A DNA stretch of 64,000 bases from a halophilic archaeon SHRA6. GTDB lineage: Archaea > Halobacteriota > Halobacteria > Halobacteriales > Haloferacaceae. Location: positions 879,275-943,274 of the forward strand of contig ML241294.1 in NCBI GenBank assembly GCA_005239175.1, written 5' to 3'. Position numbers and translations under genes: made by a program. Positions 60,454 through 64,000 of the stretch are shown one piece after another. How positions within the stretch are numbered: the stretch's first letter is position 1; every line of letters starts with the position of its first letter. A model generated the notes under the pieces. That model had not been told where the DNA came from, made no database searches, and worked only from the letters and a program-made list of their open reading frames with translations.

Positions 60454-60635
60454 CGGTGGGTGCTTTACCAGCGGTAAGTGGATTTGTGGACGGTGGGTGC
60501 ACGAACAGCCGTAAGTGGATTTACAGACGATGGGTGCACGAACAGCCGTAAGTGAATTTACAGACGATGGGTGCACGAACAGCCGTAAGTGGATTTGTGG
60601 ACTGTGGGTGCACGACCAAGCGTAAGTGTAACATA
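60454..60635 (+). repeat. 37-bp tandem repeat, about five copies
   Basis: Units start at 60454, 60491, 60528, 60565 and 60602 (last partial). Consensus: CGATGGGTGCACGAACAGCC then GTAAGTGGATTTACAGA. Copies 2 and 3 are nearly identical, and the outer ones more diverged. There are no unique spacers, so it is not a CRISPR array. It lies between lctP and the IF-1A gene, ending about 35 bases before the IF-1A promoter. Confidence 0.92.
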
Positions 60636-60669
60636 TCGGTGTGGTGGGTGGTATCACGAGTTCCAAGGC

Positions 60670-60677
60670 GTTTTACC
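60670..60677 (+). promoter_or_regulatory. TATA-like box of the IF-1A gene
   Basis: GTTTTACC is centred about 27 bases before the ATG at 60700, fitting a leaderless transcript that starts at or near the AUG. Confidence 0.5.
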
Positions 60678-60699
60678 CTGTCAAATCCTTAGTTATGTC

Positions 60700-60984
60700 A
60701 TGAGCGAAGAATCCGGGCGTCGGAACCTCCGAATGCCCAATGGGGACGAGCTATTTGCGGTCGTAACCGAACACAACGGCGGAAACCACGTCCGTGTCCG
60801 CTGTGAGGACGGGCAAAACCGTATGGGCCGGATCCCCGGCCGAATGAAGTATCGAACGTGGATCAACGAAGGCGACGTCGTCCTCGTTGAACCGTGGGAC
60901 TGGCAGGACGAGAAAGCCAACATCGAGTGGCGCTACTCCGGGCAGGACGCCGACCAGCTCCGCCGGGAAGGCCACATCGACTGA
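60700..60984 (+). CDS. eif1A: Translation initiation factor aIF-1A
   Basis: A 94-residue OB-fold protein: '[20 protein letters not shown]', '[20 protein letters not shown]', '[20 protein letters not shown]'. It binds the ribosomal A site during initiation and helps position the initiator tRNA. The ATG at 60700 gives the usual short haloarchaeal N-terminus '[15 protein letters not shown]'; the longer frame from 60589 runs through the repeat array and is not real. Confidence 0.96.
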   Translation: MSEESGRRNLRMPNGDELFAVVTEHNGGNHVRVRCEDGQNRMGRIPGRMKYRTWINEGDVVLVEPWDWQDEKANIEWRYSGQDADQLRREGHID

Positions 60985-61051
60985 GTTGTTTTGGACAGCC
61001 ATGGACGCTAAACGGCCGAGGGCACTCCCTTCGCGTCGCGATCGCCGGTAG

Positions 61052-61870
61052 ATGCTTCTTTTCGCACAGATTGCGTTCCTCGGGGCCGTTACCGTCTGTG
61101 CAATCGTCCTGTTGACGATCAGCTGTTTCGGGACAGCGCCACTGTCTCGTCTTCGGGCGTCACCCCGTTCGCTGCTGGTGAGTCGAGCCCGGGCGATCGC
61201 ACCGTACGCCGCGTTTGCAGTGGTCGTGTTCGGTGCGAACAACGCGTTTCGGTGGACGATCAGAGATGTGGCTGCAGACAGTGGAATCAGAGCGACCGCG
61301 CTGATATACGCGATCGAGGGGAACCTGGTGGCGTGGATACAAGGCGCGCTGCCGGAGCTGTCGATGTATGTATTCGCTGTGGTGTACGTGATTGGCTATC
61401 CGATCGTCGTCTTATTTCCGATCGTCGGCTACTTTCTCGCGTCCGTTGGGCACCTCAAAACCCTGCTTGTCGCCTACACGCTCAACAGCGCGATCGGCAC
61501 GGTCATGTACGCGAGTGTCCACGCTTACGGGCCGCGGAACCACAGCCCCGAACTGGTCCGCAGCGTCCTCTTGGAGATCTATCCGGATATCACGACGCTC
61601 ACGTCGCAGGTCAACGCCGAAACCAACGTCTTTCCCTCTTTGCACGTCTCGATGTCCGTCACCGCGCTGTTGCTTGCGATCGAAACGCGAGAGCCGTATC
61701 CGCGCTGGACCGCAGTTGCGGCAGTGCTGACGGGGACGATCGCACTCGCAACGATGGCGCTCGGGATTCACTGGGCGGTGGATGTTGTCGGGGGGATCGC
61801 CCTCGCGGTCGGCAGCGTCGCGATCGCGCGTGTTAGCGTGGCAGCGGTCGAACGCCGAAGATCACACTAG
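61052..61870 (+). CDS. PAP2-family membrane phosphatase
   Basis: A 272-residue protein with about six to seven TM helices ('YAAFAVVVFGANNAFRW', 'VFAVVYVIGYPIVVLF'). PAP2 active-site motifs are 'NVFPSLHVSMSVTALLLAI' and 'ALGIHWAVDVVGG', with catalytic His in each. It would dephosphorylate a lipid or isoprenoid phosphate, such as polyprenyl-phosphate, at the membrane. Start at ATG 61052, 67 bases after the IF-1A stop. No operon partner is clear. Confidence 0.88.
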   Translation: MLLFAQIAFLGAVTVCAIVLLTISCFGTAPLSRLRASPRSLLVSRARAIAPYAAFAVVVFGANNAFRWTIRDVAADSGIRATALIYAIEGNLVAWIQGALPELSMYVFAVVYVIGYPIVVLFPIVGYFLASVGHLKTLLVAYTLNSAIGTVMYASVHAYGPRNHSPELVRSVLLEIYPDITTLTSQVNAETNVFPSLHVSMSVTALLLAIETREPYPRWTAVAAVLTGTIALATMALGIHWAVDVVGGIALAVGSVAIARVSVAAVERRRSH

Positions 61871-62805
61871 CGGGCACCCAAACACGATTGGGTACTCGTC
61901 AAACCCGAACAAAGGCGATCGGAACGTGAATCTGCTGTCGACACTGCGCGAGTCCACAAACGTCGGCCTTTGGGACCGGTTGCTTGATGGGCGCGAGGCT
62001 GGTCCAAGGATTGGCGATCGTGTCAGCAACTCATATTGTATTCTGGTCGGCGGTATCGCTGCTCAAGTTTCAGCTTCGGAGCTGGGTAAAATAGGCACGG
62101 TCAGGCTGTGGTCATTGGTGTCAGAGGCCCATCGAATAGCTCGGCGAGCACGCGGTCGCGATCGCTGGTCAGCAGGGTCTGTTTCAGAGGCTAATAACAT
62201 AAGATATCTAGTAGTTATAGTATTATATAAGAAATAGTATCTAACATATTTTTGGTTTTGTGCTGTTCATGTATGTTTTATATAGTTGTAGCAGGTCGCT
62301 GGAGGGAGATCAAACCGTTGGCCAGAGCGAAACTGCGTCGTTGGCGAGAGAGATCGCAGTATTCAGTCGCGGTTTCCCTGAACCCTCGCAAAAACTGTGC
62401 CACGGACGGGGTTATTGTCGTACAGTCCCTGCGTGTAGCAGATTGTACCTATACATGACCAACGACGGTGTACTGCCGATTTTTACTAATATCTTGAATC
62501 ACCGTCCCATCAAACACGATTTGACGTAGTGTCTGGCCAGTCGCTGGCTGCAGATCAATTAATATATAAAATAATTAATAATTTGCTGAGCGCTGCCATC
62601 ACAAATATATAAGAAAATAATATACTAGTGAAATATGACATTTAAGCAAAGAGAGTTAGTGTCAAAAGCAGCCGCGGTGTTGCGTCTCGATCTCCGAGCG
62701 TCACCATGTTTGTCACCGTCACGAAACGCTCCGACGGGGGCGATCGGAATCACCCACAACAGGGAGAACAACCGCCGGTAAGCCAGGTCACTGATTCGAT
62801 AGTGT
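61871..62805. other. AT-rich intergenic region, no gene recognised
   Basis: About 935 bases. It contains similar AT-rich strings at 62223-62247 (TATATAAGAAATAGTATCTA) and 62605-62630 (a TATATAAGAAAATAATATACTA-like string), and a related GTCGCTGG...GATCAA motif twice (near 62294 and 62536). No convincing ORF. It may be a decayed element or control region; GC is well below the surroundings. Confidence 0.4.
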
Positions 62806-63210
62806 TCACTCGACCGGGACAACGGTCACCGGAACTGACGACTCGAGCGCAACCGACTGAGTGACGCTCCCGAAGAGCGCTTTGCCGGCCGGTGAGCGTT
62901 TTCGTCCGCACATCACGACCTCGTCCACGCCTAAGTCGTCCGACATATCCACGATCGACGCCGCAACCGGAACGTACAGCTCCCGCTGTTCGACCGCAAT
63001 GCCAGCCGCAGAGAGGATGTCCGTTGCTTCAATCACACCTGGGCTCTCCTCGTCAAAGCTGTCTTCGCCTGCATTGCTCGGATCGTCATGATAGGCGTGA
63101 GCAACCGTCACGGTTAGCTCGTCGGTCTCGCCGGGAAGCCCCAAGACGTACCGAGCCTGAGAAGCTGCCCGATCGGTGTTGTCGTCTACCGGGAGTAGTA
63201 TCTCGTACAT
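62806..63210 (-). CDS. Universal stress protein (UspA family)
   Basis: A 134-residue cytoplasmic protein: 'MYEILLPVDDNTDRAASQAR' at the N-terminus, 'LTVTVAHAYHDDPSNAGEDS', and the ATP-binding type end 'VDEVVMCGRKRSPAGKALFG' plus 'SVTQSVALESSVPVTVVPVE'. The G-x2-G-x9-G(S/T) nucleotide loop pattern is present. Usp proteins bind ATP or act in stress protection. ATG 63210 is chosen because a TATA-like box lies 28 bases upstream; the longer frame to 63312 is not needed. Confidence 0.93.
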   Translation of the reverse strand: MYEILLPVDDNTDRAASQARYVLGLPGETDELTVTVAHAYHDDPSNAGEDSFDEESPGVIEATDILSAAGIAVEQRELYVPVAASIVDMSDDLGVDEVVMCGRKRSPAGKALFGSVTQSVALESSVPVTVVPVE

Positions 63211-63235
63211 CGCATGAGAGATACTAGCGTGTGTC

Positions 63236-63243
63236 GATAAATA
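63236..63243 (-). promoter_or_regulatory. TATA-like box of the Usp gene
   Basis: On the minus strand TATTTATC is centred about 28 bases before the ATG at 63210. Confidence 0.5.
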
Positions 63244-63432
63244 CGTTCCCCCGGACGGCAGTCGGATACGTCGACCGTCCACGGCCGATGAGGCGACCGC
63301 ACAGTATGACACAAACGGTCCTGAGGGAGTAGTCGTCGAAGTCGCACCGAGGAAAACACTGACCGAGCGTACTCGAAATTCCGTGTCGAGAGACCGTAAC
63401 AGCTACTATCGGGACGATAAAACTCAGTGAGT

Positions 63433-64000
63433 ATGCACGCAGTTCGCATAGCCGGTGCTGGTTCGACAGCGTTCGGTGCATCTCCTGGACGGACCGGGCG
63501 CGACCTCTTTGGAGAGGCAGCCCGTATCGCCATCAAAGACTCCGGCGTCCCGAGAGCGGACATTGACCGACTCTGTTACGGGAACTTCGTCGGGACGGTC
63601 ACCGAATCTCAAGGTCATCAAGCACCACTGATGACTGAGGCCGCGGGGGTGACTGCACCGGCAACGCGGTACGAGAGCGCGTGTGCGTCGGGCGGCGTCG
63701 CGCTGAAGAGCGCGGTGGAGGCAGTCCGGTCGGGAGCGATCGACGTCGCCCTCGTCGGCGGGATGGAGCGGATGCACAACGTCACGACCGAACAGGCGAC
63801 CGAGGGCCTGGCGATGGCGGCAGACCACCTCTACGAGAGTCGTGCTGGCGTGACGTTCCCCGGTGCGTACGCGCTCATGGCGCGCGCGTACTTCGAAGAA
63901 TTCGGCGGGACGCGAGCGGACCTCGCCGCGGTTGCGGTGAAGAATCACCGAAACGCCATCGGAAACGAGAACGCCCAGTTCCAGCGGGCGATATCCACGA
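63433..64000 (+). CDS. Thiolase / acetyl-CoA acetyltransferase, 5' part
   Basis: The frame starts at ATG 63433 ('MHAVRIAGAGSTAFGASPGR') and stays open to the right edge (about 189 codons). It contains 'TRYESACASGGVALKSAVEA' with the active-site Cys of thiolases, 'VALVGGMERMHNVTTEQATE' and 'GVTFPGAYALMARAYFEEFG'. Haloarchaeal thiolases of this type are SCP-x-like and often form operons with an OB-fold (DUF35) partner; the downstream gene is outside the window. It would condense or cleave acyl-CoA. The C-terminal domain is missing here. Confidence 0.92.
   Translation, partial: MHAVRIAGAGSTAFGASPGRTGRDLFGEAARIAIKDSGVPRADIDRLCYGNFVGTVTESQGHQAPLMTEAAGVTAPATRYESACASGGVALKSAVEAVRSGAIDVALVGGMERMHNVTTEQATEGLAMAADHLYESRAGVTFPGAYALMARAYFEEFGGTRADLAAVAVKNHRNAIGNENAQFQRAIST

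Noticed and set aside
60454-60635. CRISPR array
   Set aside because: The 37-bp units are directly adjacent with no unique spacers and no cas genes are nearby, so it is a minisatellite.
62260-62529. Small ORF in the AT-rich gap, possibly a transposase remnant
   Set aside because: No transposase motif (DDE, HTH) was recognisable and the frame is short.
62625-62822. 65-residue minus-strand ORF after the Usp gene
   Set aside because: It needs a TTG start inside the Usp gene and has only one weak hydrophobic stretch; not supported.

Overview
The window is from a halophilic archaeon (class Halobacteria). Its predicted proteins are strongly acidic. It has Tat-type signal peptides, AT-rich TATA-like boxes about 27 bases upstream of start codons (leaderless-type promoters), archaeal IF-1A, haloarchaeal bat/DmsR-type and ArsR-type regulators, and archaeal type IV pili. 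The DNA is GC-rich and full of GATCG strings. The bacterial-type gap followed by pgk is an arrangement I associate with Haloarcula/Halorhabdus relatives, but I do not name a genus.

Layout. 1-3.3 kb holds an ATP-grasp fragment, Hsp20, and the glycolytic pair gap-pgk. 3.3-5.3 kb is a small accessory patch with a gene remnant, a two-TM peptide, and low-GC unknown genes, one with a HEPN-like motif. 5.4-8.4 kb has tRNA-Thr, a helical unknown, a crotonase, nadE, and tRNA-Gly followed by two extra copies of its own 3' end. 8.5-12.2 kb is a two-gene operon of a double-domain KaiC-like ATPase and a LOV/PAS histidine kinase, a candidate blue-light signalling module. 12.6-15 kb pairs a stand-alone nuoCD with a divergent DmsR-type regulator. 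15-24.3 kb holds surface or secreted proteins (VWA, fasciclin, lipoprotein), a DoxX membrane protein, and a scatter of small HTH regulators and membrane peptides.

25-37.6 kb is a large type IV pilus/adhesion locus: pilB, a ribosomal-stalk P1/L12-like gene, pilC, five pilin-like genes, a RecA-fold protein with a degenerate P-loop, two major-type pilins and a large pilin-anchored adhesin-like protein. The stalk-protein paralogue inside the pilus operon is the most unexpected item in the window. 38.4-40.5 kb is a segment bounded by perfect 16-bp inverted repeats resembling IS6-family ends. It carries a multi-zinc-finger HNH nuclease and a phosphoesterase but no transposase.

40.6-52.5 kb is mostly chromosomal core: a Rieske protein, an ADP-ribosylglycohydrolase remnant, an ArsR/unknown divergent pair, tRNA-Glu, carA with a divergent Lrp regulator, idi, an alpha/beta hydrolase, a zinc-type oxidoreductase, a MogA/MoaB protein with a very His-rich N-terminus, ilvD and a bat-type regulator. 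52.7-60.5 kb is a lactate utilisation module: a LUD/Fe-S/CCG fusion, a LutC-type LUD protein, two lactate permeases and a regulator between them. 60.5-64 kb has a 37-bp minisatellite, IF-1A, a PAP2 membrane phosphatase, an AT-rich gap, a universal stress protein and the start of a thiolase.

All functional names rest on recognition of sequence motifs by eye and on family knowledge; no searches were run. DUF family names are from memory.
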